DNA from: a virus
Length of the DNA stretch: 20,874 nucleotides
Strand: one strand, 5' to 3'
IMG/VR virus record: IMGVR_UViG_3300042468_000834
Location: 1 to 20,874 of that record
In this document: positions 1 through 4,959 of the stretch, in pieces
Layout: each line of letters opens with the position of its first letter
Numbering within the stretch: the stretch's first letter is position 1
The notes under the pieces: generated by a model
What the model was told of the DNA's origin: nothing
The model's database searches: none
The model's input: only the letters and a program-made list of their open reading frames with translations
Made by a program: the position numbers and the translations under genes

Positions 1-261
1 AGCCTTGCTCTGCTTAAACACCTTGGCAATTTGCGAGTTGCTAAGGTTGGCAGCAAGAAGCTCAGCAGTGGCATAGCGTCTAAGACGAGTGCTTTCCTTA
101 TCAAACATTTCGCCTGGCTCTGCCCTATTGCGAAGCCTGTCCACTTGCTCAACAGTTAAGCCTGCTTTGGTCAATACTTCCAAGCCATATTTCAGCAAGC
201 TTGCTTCGTCCTCAAAGCTATGCTCAGGGACACTGCGGTTCTTTCTATGGGAAGGAGCCAT
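1..261 (-). CDS. Partial N-terminal HTH protein (possible small terminase)
   Basis: The ATG is at 261-259 and the frame stays open to the window edge, giving the first 87 residues of a protein whose C-terminus lies outside. The N-terminus is basic (APSHRKNRS). Residues from about 63 read RRYATAELLAANLSNSQIAK, then VFKQSKA, which has the spacing of a helix-turn-helix (hydrophobic helix, turn at LSN, second helix SQIAKVFKQS). The start shares one base with the stop of the upstream gene (TAATG), so translation is probably coupled. Phage small terminase subunits and transcription regulators both begin with such HTH units; the position beside tail-type genes makes a terminase-related role possible, but only the HTH is seen. 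Function is inferred. Confidence 0.6.
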   Translation of the reverse strand, partial: MAPSHRKNRSVPEHSFEDEASLLKYGLEVLTKAGLTVEQVDRLRNRAEPGEMFDKESTRLRRYATAELLAANLSNSQIAKVFKQSKA

Positions 262-575
262 TAGCTTTTAGGAAGAGAGAACACAATGCTTTCTTTCTGA
301 GACAGTACAGTAAAGTCTCCCATGTCGTCAGCCAGTTTCTTGCGTTCTTTCAAGGTGATCTCCAGCTCCCTGATTTCTTCCCCATAGTCCTTCTCTGCAC
401 GCTTTTGAATGTGAGCCTTGCCCTCGTCAAGGGAAATGCTGTCTAGTCCTTCATCGCGCATTGCTTCTATTAGGGTAGCCTTCAGCTCTTTTTCTTGAGC
501 TTCAAGCTCTTTCTTCTGCGCAACGATTTGAGACAGTTCGTTCATCAAATCGTAAATGATGCTAGTGGGTTCCAT
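261..575 (-). CDS. Small coiled-coil phage protein
   Basis: This is a 104-residue protein starting at MEPTSIIYDL. I preferred this ATG to an in-frame TTG at 626 because the TTG would run into the upstream gene. Residues 10-45 (LMNELSQIVAQKKELEAQEK and onward) and 65-85 (EEIRELEITLKERKKLADDM) have heptad-like hydrophobic spacing and many E/K/Q residues, so two coiled-coil helices are likely. A central GLDSISLDEGKAHI resembles the beta turn between helices in Gam-like and Gp157-like phage proteins, but this is a shape resemblance only. It is coupled by TAATG to the next gene. No signal peptide or membrane segment is seen. Function is unknown. Confidence 0.6.
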   Translation of the reverse strand: MEPTSIIYDLMNELSQIVAQKKELEAQEKELKATLIEAMRDEGLDSISLDEGKAHIQKRAEKDYGEEIRELEITLKERKKLADDMGDFTVLSQKESIVFSLPKS

Positions 576-594
576 GGGAGAAAGAGGAAGTCCG

Positions 595-831
595 TCAATT
601 GTCGCCTGTAGCGAAGCCCTTGTCAATAAGGCTCACCATTTCTTCGTAGCTGCCTCGCCAGTGGCGTTCACCATCAGCAGGATTCTTGGCGCCATAAAGC
701 ATACGAGCTTGAGGGAGAGGGCCTCTTGCTGGGGTAACGAAGCCGTGATGCTGCAACACTTCAATGAAGATGCCGTTGTGCTCCAAGGAGGGAAGCCTGT
801 CGGGAGCGTGTGGGTGGAGAGGCTTAAGCAT
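595..831 (-). CDS. Hypothetical 78-residue protein
   Basis: The ATG at 831-829 opens a 78-codon frame. The protein begins MLKPLHPHAP, is rich in H, P and G, and ends in an EEMVSLIDKGFATGDN helix-like tail. It sits between the jelly-roll gene (24 bases upstream) and the coiled-coil gene (19 bases downstream) on the same strand, consistent with one transcript. No recognised domain, signal peptide or membrane span is present. The pattern LEHNGIFIEVLQHHGFVTP suggests an alpha/beta fold. Competing frames on the opposite strand lack protein-like composition, so this is the best reading, though the family is not recognised. Confidence 0.5.
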   Translation of the reverse strand: MLKPLHPHAPDRLPSLEHNGIFIEVLQHHGFVTPARGPLPQARMLYGAKNPADGERHWRGSYEEMVSLIDKGFATGDN

Positions 832-855
832 GAGCCGAAATTATGCCCCTGCAGT

Positions 856-1548
856 TTAGAGGGTTTCCAAAGCAATGGCAAAGTCACGAAAGTCAGTCTT
901 AACACCATCTAACGCATTGCCATAGAAACCAAACTTTGGCTTGACGGTATCAGCTAGTGTTTGTCCTGCTTGTGATCCTGCATTTATTGTTCCATTCCTT
1001 GAACCAATAAGCTTACCAGTAGTATCGTCAATAACGCGAATGAAACCATTGTCCCCTGCCTTAAATTGCAATTGCCAATCGTACCATTTCTTATTTTCTA
1101 GCTTCATTGATAACGCGCCTCCGGCACTTCTTGATACTACTGCCAGTGTTCCATTTTGTATGCGAATACCGGCAACAGGGCTAACGATTGGCTGCCAGAA
1201 TTGCAAAACATAACCAGTTACTTTGTCGTAGTTCCTTCCTTTCACGCGAAATTCTAGGTCAATGTTAATCTGTCTTCCAAAAGCAAAGTTCTTTGGTACT
1301 GCTAATTCTGAGCGGTCAGGATAACGAGGATCATCAGTTGCGAAGAAGTTAATAAAGTCTTTGCGTTGACGAATGAAGCCTCCTTCTGTTGCTTTTCCAC
1401 TAAGCCTTGGAAATAGCATTTTTTCCCTATCTTTCTTTGCGGGAATATAGTTGCCGCCTTCGCCCATGTTATTTGTTGCGTCACCAACGATTCTTCCCGT
1501 GATGGGGTCGAGATCGAACACTGGACGCATGCGAGGCTTTTTACTCAT
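856..1548 (-). CDS. Jelly-roll polysaccharide-lyase-like protein
   Basis: This is a 230-residue protein starting at MSKKPRMRPV. The frame continues far upstream but that stretch is low in protein-like character and contains the stem-loop repeats, so the internal ATG with GAAGGA about seven bases before it is chosen. After a linker with DPITGRIVGDATNN, the main domain (about 75-230) has RSELAVP, a strand pair ending VTGYVLQFWQP, IRIQNGTLAV, a KKWYDWQLQFKAGDNGFIRV element and a closing KPKFGFYG. This order (RSEL, QFWQ, KWYDW, FGFY) matches the concanavalin-like fold of heparin-lyase/alginate-lyase-type enzymes, where it lines the sugar groove. In a phage it would suit a tail spike or capsule-degrading part. 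Catalytic residues cannot be assigned; it could equally be a binding module. Confidence 0.55.
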   Translation of the reverse strand: MSKKPRMRPVFDLDPITGRIVGDATNNMGEGGNYIPAKKDREKMLFPRLSGKATEGGFIRQRKDFINFFATDDPRYPDRSELAVPKNFAFGRQINIDLEFRVKGRNYDKVTGYVLQFWQPIVSPVAGIRIQNGTLAVVSRSAGGALSMKLENKKWYDWQLQFKAGDNGFIRVIDDTTGKLIGSRNGTINAGSQAGQTLADTVKPKFGFYGNALDGVKTDFRDFAIALETL

Positions 1549-1612
1549 GCCGAGAATCCTTCGTAGGACGCCGTTGGATGGTGTCTTAAAGAGTCTAAGC
1601 AAAGGAAAAGTG

Positions 1613-1671
1613 AAAGAAAGCACCGTTGAAAAAGCTCGCTTGGGGCTCGCCTGCGCGTCGGTGCTTTCTTT
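1613..1671. repeat. Stem-loop repeat, copy 1
   Basis: A 13-bp perfect stem, AAAGAAAGCACCG at 1613-1625 pairing with CGGTGCTTTCTTT at 1659-1671, encloses a 33-nt loop. Positions 1627-1654 in the loop are identical to 1722-1749 in copy 2. The stem sequence differs from copy 2 but is fully self-complementary. No poly-T tract follows on either side that would make it an ordinary terminator. Confidence 0.75.
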
Positions 1672-1711
1672 GCGAAGGTTTATGAAGAAAGTAGTTTGGA
1701 AGGGATGGTTA

Positions 1712-1764
1712 AGAAGCGCTCTGAAAAAGCTCGCTTGGGGCTCGCCTGCTCGTATCGCGCTTCT
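1712..1764. repeat. Stem-loop repeat, copy 2
   Basis: An 8-bp perfect stem, AGAAGCGC at 1712-1719 with GCGCTTCT at 1757-1764, encloses a 37-nt loop that carries the same 28-nt core (1722-1749) as copy 1. Similarity extends past the right stem (TGCGAAGG in copy 1, TGCGAAAGG in copy 2). The copies are 95 bp apart, which is not a multiple of three. Confidence 0.7.
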
Positions 1765-1975
1765 GCGAAAGGGGATGGTGAACTGCTGCTCAACATTCCC
1801 CTCCCCATCGAAGCCACCTTCTCGTCGGGAGCGCCGCAGGGCGTAGATGCCTGAGCTGCTCGTTGACGTGCCGCAGCCCCCAGGCGCGTTTCTGCGCGAG
1901 AAACTGCTCGGGACGATTTTAGAGCCACTGTCAAATCTCCAGGGACGCTTTGACTGACTGGCACACTGGGCGGGC

Positions 1976-2004
1976 TTGGCAAGGGGCTTGTTTGTGGGTA
2001 TGAT
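1976..2004 (+). promoter_or_regulatory. Sigma70-type promoter for the rightward small-gene operon
   Basis: TTGGCA at 1976-1981 (five of six matches to TTGACA) is separated by exactly 17 bases from TATGAT at 1999-2004 (five of six to TATAAT). A start site near 2011 would leave about 19 bases before the first gene's ATG at 2030. This is the clearest promoter in the window. Confidence 0.6.
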
Positions 2005-2029
2005 GCCGGAGTCCCTCGACCAGTTCCCC

Positions 2030-2290
2030 ATGCGCTTCATGCTTTTGGCTCTTGCCCTAGCCCCTCTAGGGGCCTCTGCTCAGACCATCCTTCCCTACTC
2101 AGCAGCCAACACCTACTGCGCCCTCAGGAACGGTGGAGCGTCGTCTGAGAGTGCCCTGCGCGTTGCCTTCTACGACTCTTACGTGAGGACAGCGCCAACA
2201 ATGGTGGAAATCAATGGCAAGCAAGTGGACAGCAACCTTGTGCTGTTCCACAATGCTGCTCGTTCCCTTTGCCCCTCCCTCCTGCCATGA
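2030..2290 (+). CDS. Small exported protein with signal peptide
   Basis: This is an 86-residue protein. The start at 2030 gives MRFMLLALALAPLGASAQ, a clear Sec signal peptide with a probable cleavage after ASA. Upstream in-frame starts would put charged sequence before the hydrophobic core, so they are rejected. The mature part (about 69 residues) contains TYCALRNGGASSESALRVAF and two cysteines (one near the start, one near RSLCPSLLP) that could pair in the periplasm. It is the first gene after the promoter and overlaps the next gene by ATGA. The family is not recognised; an exported early phage protein might act at the host envelope, but that is speculation. Confidence 0.65.
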   Translation: MRFMLLALALAPLGASAQTILPYSAANTYCALRNGGASSESALRVAFYDSYVRTAPTMVEINGKQVDSNLVLFHNAARSLCPSLLP

Positions 2291-2577
2291 CACAAGCCTC
2301 AGCCCACCAATGGGAGCGCGTGCAAAGCGTTGCTTCCAACCCATCACACCCTGACAGCTACTTGGCGGCCTGCCTTCTGGAGCTGAAGAAAACCGTCATC
2401 ACCAAACAACAGCTTCGCTCAAGTCTGCGTCGCCATTCAGTTGGCGTTGCTGAACAACCCGCCCGCCCCATCGCTTCTGACGATGAGCTTGAACTACTGT
2501 TCGACCGATCTTCTGCCACTCTCTCTGGATCTCTCAGGGCTATCTACGACCTCGGGAGAGAGCATGGTTCTCTCTGA
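2287..2577 (+). CDS. Hypothetical 96-residue protein
   Basis: The ATG at 2287 overlaps the previous stop (ATGA). The protein starts MTQASAHQWERV and is predicted mainly helical, with LAACLLELKKTVITKQQLRS and SDDELELLFDRSSATLSGSL. No metal site, membrane span or known motif is visible. The gene lies in a chain of small overlapping genes and is presumably cotranscribed and coupled. Function is unknown. Confidence 0.6.
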   Translation: MTQASAHQWERVQSVASNPSHPDSYLAACLLELKKTVITKQQLRSSLRRHSVGVAEQPARPIASDDELELLFDRSSATLSGSLRAIYDLGREHGSL

Positions 2578-2695
2578 CTGCTGCAAGGCGCCATGCTCTG
2601 TTGCAGGCCACACCACGCACTATTACGTTTGCAAGACTTGCAACAAACCTTGTGACACCATTCCCACTAGACAGGAGGGCTACGACTGTGGCTGA
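2564..2695 (+). CDS. Small zinc-ribbon-like protein
   Basis: This is a 43-residue protein starting at the ATG in MVLSDCCKAP, inside the last codons of the upstream gene. It contains CCKAPC near the N-terminus and a YYVCKTCNKPC segment, giving two cysteine clusters about 15 residues apart, as in small phage zinc ribbons. Such proteins are common in phages and usually of unknown role. A GGAGGG at 2674-2679 inside the gene serves the next start. Confidence 0.6.
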   Translation: MVLSDCCKAPCSVAGHTTHYYVCKTCNKPCDTIPTRQEGYDCG

Positions 2696-2915
2696 GATTA
2701 TTCAGCGGCACGCAATGGATGACTTCCGCGCTCTGATGACTGCGGAAGGCATGGAGGCCGCCGGTTGCTACGTCTTCTCCATCACTTACGTCTCTGACGC
2801 TCATCCCATGCGACGTTGGATCGTTTGGGGACGCTTTCACCCAACCGAGGCAACCATCAAAGAAATTGACAAGAGCATAGCAAGACGAGTGTTCCTCACA
2901 AGTGAAGGAGACTGA
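2688..2915 (+). CDS. Hypothetical 75-residue protein (GTG start)
   Basis: GTG at 2688 is preceded by GGAGGG with eight bases of spacing, the best ribosome site in this stretch, and overlaps the stop of the zinc-ribbon gene; an ATG at 2715 is the alternative. The protein has an N-terminal helix (IIQRHAMDDFRALMTAEGME) and a beta-rich C-terminal half (CYVFSITYVSD, RRWIVWGRFHPTE), suggesting a compact alpha/beta fold. No family is recognised. Confidence 0.6.
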   Translation: MAEIIQRHAMDDFRALMTAEGMEAAGCYVFSITYVSDAHPMRRWIVWGRFHPTEATIKEIDKSIARRVFLTSEGD

Positions 2916-2919
2916 TCCC

Positions 2920-3159
2920 ATGAACGATCTCACCCCAGAGCATACTGCTCGCAGACAGAGTGATGACAAAGGTCTTCACCCTGAAGTGCTCTCCGCTTAT
3001 CGCTATGTCGAACGTGTGCTTGATTCCGCCGATGTACCGTCTAGCAAGTTAGGCGGCCCACTTTGGTTTGGCTGGGCCTTGAGAGAAGCGTTTTTAGCGG
3101 GCTGCTCCCATGCTGCTGGACAAGATCAACCCACAAGTGAGGAGAACTTAGATGGCTGA
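2920..3159 (+). CDS. Hypothetical 79-residue protein
   Basis: The ATG at 2920 follows GGAG at 2907-2910 with a nine-base gap. The sequence MNDLTPEHTARRQSDDKGLH leads to a helix (SAYRYVERVLDSADV) and then LWFGWALREAFLAGCSHA, a pattern seen in small phage proteins of unknown function. The acidic C-terminus overlaps the next gene by eight bases. No catalytic motif is visible. Confidence 0.6.
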   Translation: MNDLTPEHTARRQSDDKGLHPEVLSAYRYVERVLDSADVPSSKLGGPLWFGWALREAFLAGCSHAAGQDQPTSEENLDG

Positions 3160-3454
3160 CTGGAAAGCGCTATGCGCTGAGCTTTTAGATGCACTAGAGG
3201 GCTACGTTGAATACGCACCTGTTATTGATGCAGGACTCAAAGACGAGCAGCAACTTGTTGCCAACGCCCGCACCGCCCTGGCCCAGCCTGAGCCGGAGGG
3301 GCCGACAGAGCACGACATAGCCGAGCTGGCGGAAGACATTGAGTGGAAGCAGCTTCCACAAGACGAGGCCACACGTCCTTCATTCTTGCTTGAGTTCGCC
3401 CTCGCCGTCCTTGCTCGCTGGGGGCGTCCCGCCACTACCGGAGAACAACAATGA
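3152..3454 (+). CDS. Hypothetical protein with ALAQPEPEG linker
   Basis: This is a 100-residue protein starting at ATG 3152 after GAGGAG at 3138-3143. Residues 1-46 (KALCAELLDALEGY ... ARTALAQPEPEG) are a helical module followed by a proline-rich linker, repeated at the start of the next gene. The C-terminal half (EHDIAELAEDIEW, then SFLLEFALAVLARWGRP) is distinct from the next gene. Such QPEPEG linkers recur, from memory, in small proteins of marine Synechococcus and their phages, probably as a swappable N-terminal module. The stop overlaps the next ATG (ATGA). Confidence 0.65.
   Translation: MADWKALCAELLDALEGYVEYAPVIDAGLKDEQQLVANARTALAQPEPEGPTEHDIAELAEDIEWKQLPQDEATRPSFLLEFALAVLARWGRPATTGEQQ
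3265..3300 (+). repeat. 36-bp module repeat, copy 1
   Basis: A 36-bp stretch coding for ARTALAQPEPEG in the first of two neighbouring genes matches 3558-3593 with one mismatch. It marks the conserved end of the shared N-terminal module. Confidence 0.8.
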
Positions 3455-4092
3455 CTGAATCCAATTTCCGTGCGCTGTGCGCTGAGCTGGTGGGGGCAGT
3501 TGAAAACTACGACTTTGACAGTGACAACCTGGAACAGGACTGGTCAGTCTTGGAACGCGCCCGCACCGCCCTGGCCCAGCCCGAGCCGGAGGGAGTGACG
3601 GATGCCGCCAGCAGGGTTGCCCACTATTTGGAGCAGCGTCGGCTAATTCGAGGATTAGACCCAGAGGAGATTCACGCCCTGCACGCCGGAACTGATGAGC
3701 CGCGACAAGGCACTCTGACTGCCAGCGACCTAGAAGCACTCACCCGCTACGCCCGCCCCACCATCGAGTCGGTGCCGGTGAGTGAGCGGTTGCCGGAACC
3801 CGGTAAAAAAGTGCTTGCTTACTACTTGAATGCACTGGGCAAGCGACGAACGATCATCGCTGAATGGGTGCCCGCAACATGGCGCGAAGACTCTCCAGCA
3901 GGCGAAAGCGACGATGGCGAGTACGATGAAGAAACGGATAAGTTTTACTGGCCCGAAGGCTGGTACGAGCAGATTGAGAACTGGGCGGACTTTGCGGCTA
4001 TCGCTGTACGCGAAGGCGAGATCACTCACTGGCAGCCGCTCCCGCCTGGTCCCTACCACGCCCTGCCGGTGCCCGGTGCGGAGGTCGAGTAA
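3451..4092 (+). CDS. DUF551-domain protein with duplicated N-terminal module
   Basis: This is a 213-residue protein. Residues 1-49 (FRALCAELVGAVENY ... ARTALAQPEPEG) repeat the module of the preceding gene. Residues 50-105 are a helical spacer (SRVAHYLEQRRLIRG; SDLEALTRYARP). Residues 107-202 match the DUF551 pattern: SVPVSERLPEPGKKVLAYY at the start, an acidic insertion (GESDDGEYDEETDKFYWPE) and ITHWQPLPPGP at the end. DUF551 is frequent in phage and prophage early regions; its biochemical role is not established. The start overlaps the previous stop (ATGA) and the stop overlaps the next ATG (TAATG). Domain identity is confident, function is not. Confidence 0.8.
   Translation: MTESNFRALCAELVGAVENYDFDSDNLEQDWSVLERARTALAQPEPEGVTDAASRVAHYLEQRRLIRGLDPEEIHALHAGTDEPRQGTLTASDLEALTRYARPTIESVPVSERLPEPGKKVLAYYLNALGKRRTIIAEWVPATWREDSPAGESDDGEYDEETDKFYWPEGWYEQIENWADFAAIAVREGEITHWQPLPPGPYHALPVPGAEVE
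3558..3593 (+). repeat. 36-bp module repeat, copy 2
   Basis: This matches 3265-3300 at 35 of 36 positions, the single difference being silent (CCT versus CCC in the linker). The near identity at DNA level suggests recent duplication or recombination of the module. Confidence 0.8.
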
Positions 4093-4271
4093 TGGCGAGG
4101 TACCGAGTCTCCGTCGATCTTGAGTACAGAGACATATCAATGATTCTCACTCACTTGTATCAGTCATCACGCGATGGCTGGTACTACGGGAATCGAACTC
4201 ATTTTTGCAATCGGAGAGACAGGCTGATCGAATTACTGGAATCCAAGCTGCCCCAGGAGACCCAACCATGA
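4092..4271 (+). CDS. Hypothetical 59-residue protein
   Basis: The ATG at 4092 shares a base with the stop of the DUF551 gene (TAATG). The protein reads MARYRVSVDLEYRDISMILT, then an aromatic turn (DGWYYGNRTHFCN) and a charged helix (RRDRLIELLESKL). It ends in an ATGA overlap with the next gene. The coupling on both sides and the protein-like composition support a real gene. No family is recognised; the N-terminal strand and following helix resemble small ferredoxin-like folds, which is only a guess. Confidence 0.55.
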   Translation: MARYRVSVDLEYRDISMILTHLYQSSRDGWYYGNRTHFCNRRDRLIELLESKLPQETQP

Positions 4272-4498
4272 CCACCCCACCCCCACCCCTATCCCCCGCC
4301 GCGCAGGCGATTCGGAATGCGTACAAATCTGGCGGCCTGGAGGCCGGGCTGATCGCTGCAGTGGATCAGGTGGCGCCCCTTGAGTTAATGCTCCCTGAAC
4401 AAGCGCCTATGGAAAGTCATATTAGGCAGGATCAGCGTAGCAAAATCCGCCGCCAACTCCTTGCCCTCGCCGCCGAACTGCGCGGCGCCGCCCACTAG
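4268..4498 (+). CDS. Hypothetical 76-residue helical protein
   Basis: The ATG at 4268 overlaps the upstream stop (ATGA) and follows AGGAG about ten bases before. The protein has a proline-rich head (MTTPPPPLSPAAQAIRNAYK), a GGLEAGLIAAVDQ helix and a basic-hydrophobic tail (SKIRRQLLALAAELRGAA). From memory this LSPAAQAI...AAALR layout is common in small Synechococcus and cyanophage proteins of unknown role. No catalytic motif is visible. Confidence 0.6.
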   Translation: MTTPPPPLSPAAQAIRNAYKSGGLEAGLIAAVDQVAPLELMLPEQAPMESHIRQDQRSKIRRQLLALAAELRGAAH

Positions 4499-4510
4499 AC
4501 ATTCGCACTA

Positions 4511-4654
4511 ATGGATTCTCCCGACCCTCAAATTATCAAACTCCCTCGCAATGGCCCAAAATCTGGACAGTCCATGAAAGCATGGCTTTATGGCAAGGAC
4601 AAAAACTGTCAGAAAGAGCGTGATGCCGCTAAATGGCAAAATAGAGGGCGTTAG
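4511..4654 (+). CDS. Small basic protein (47 residues)
   Basis: ATG at 4511 opens MDSPDPQIIKLPRNGPKSGQ, followed by MKAWLYGKDKNCQKERDAAK and WQNRGR. It is short and basic, ending inside the terminator stem. The TAG at 4652-4654 overlaps the stop of the convergent gene. Composition is protein-like and the gene follows its neighbour by 12 bases. Function is unknown. Confidence 0.45.
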   Translation: MDSPDPQIIKLPRNGPKSGQSMKAWLYGKDKNCQKERDAAKWQNRGR

Positions 4655-4660
4655 CCCTCT
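4643..4660. terminator. Bidirectional hairpin terminator
   Basis: AGAGGGC at 4643-4649 and GCCCTCT at 4654-4660 form a 7-bp stem with a four-base loop, followed by TTGTTG on the plus strand and an ATTTTG tract on the minus strand. It lies exactly at the convergence of the two gene sets and within the last codons of both terminal genes. Confidence 0.65.
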
Positions 4661-4863
4661 TTGTTGAATCGTTCCCGAATGTGCGGCAATGCACTAGGAA
4701 TGAAACGATTGTCATAGTTCGCAATGGCGCAGAACTTCTGCGCCTTTTCTATGCTTGCAAACGGAAAGCTGAGTTGCTCAATCTCTCCGCTGTCAAGCAT
4801 CCTCGCTATCGCCCAGCCCTTCTCCGTGTTCGTCAAGCATAGAATCGTCGCGCTCTGGTTCAT
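4651..4863 (-). CDS. Hypothetical 70-residue protein
   Basis: ATG at 4863-4861 opens MNQSATILCLTNTEKGWAIA, followed by MLDSGEIEQLSFPFASIEKA and QKFCAIANYDNRF. The beta-strand/turn/helix alternation looks like a real small fold. No Shine-Dalgarno sequence is seen before this ATG; the start lies inside another frame (4793-4954), so translation may depend on coupling. A TTG at 4923 is an alternative. No family is recognised. Confidence 0.5.
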   Translation of the reverse strand: MNQSATILCLTNTEKGWAIARMLDSGEIEQLSFPFASIEKAQKFCAIANYDNRFIPSALPHIRERFNKEG

Positions 4864-4954
4864 TGTTGATGGAGGCAGGAATGGGCGATGGGAGAGGGGC
4901 GGAAAGCTCTTGCTTGTTGTCAATGCCTTGGGCGTCTTGCCAGATAATGCGCAT
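4793..4954 (-). CDS. Small acidic protein (53 residues), overlapping
   Basis: ATG at 4954-4952 follows TAGGAACC, so an AGGA ribosome site overlaps the stop of the primase-helicase gene five bases upstream. The protein reads MRIIWQDAQGIDNKQELSAP, a proline-rich middle (PSPIPASINNEP) and an acidic end (LDEHGEGLGDSEDA). It overlaps the 70-residue gene by 71 bases in another frame. The acidic tail and placement suit a small accessory protein of the primase-helicase, but this is inference and the frame may be spurious. Confidence 0.4.
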   Translation of the reverse strand: MRIIWQDAQGIDNKQELSAPLPSPIPASINNEPERDDSMLDEHGEGLGDSEDA

Positions 4955-4959
4955 GGTTC

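Larger units (their letters stand above)
1549..1975. other. Non-coding region between divergent gene sets
   Basis: About 430 bases separate the minus-strand group on the left from the plus-strand group on the right. I see no convincing gene here. The stretch holds two related stem-loops (1613-1671 and 1712-1764), a small hairpin GTTTCT-gcgcg-AGAAAC at 1888-1904, and the promoter region of the rightward operon at its right end. A Shine-Dalgarno-like GAAGGA for the leftward gene is at 1560-1555. Confidence 0.6.

Noticed and set aside
1613-1764. CRISPR-like array
   Set aside because: Only two copies, each inside a hairpin with unequal stems; no regular spacers and no cas genes nearby.
1549-2040. 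Upstream extension of the jelly-roll protein to 394 residues
   Set aside because: The added 164 residues run through both stem-loops and the promoter of the opposite operon, are low in protein-like pattern, and a good ATG with GAAGGA exists at 1548.
4180-4210. T-loop-like GGGAATCGAACTC as a sign of a tRNA
   Set aside because: No matching acceptor, anticodon or D arms, and the segment is inside a coupled reading frame.
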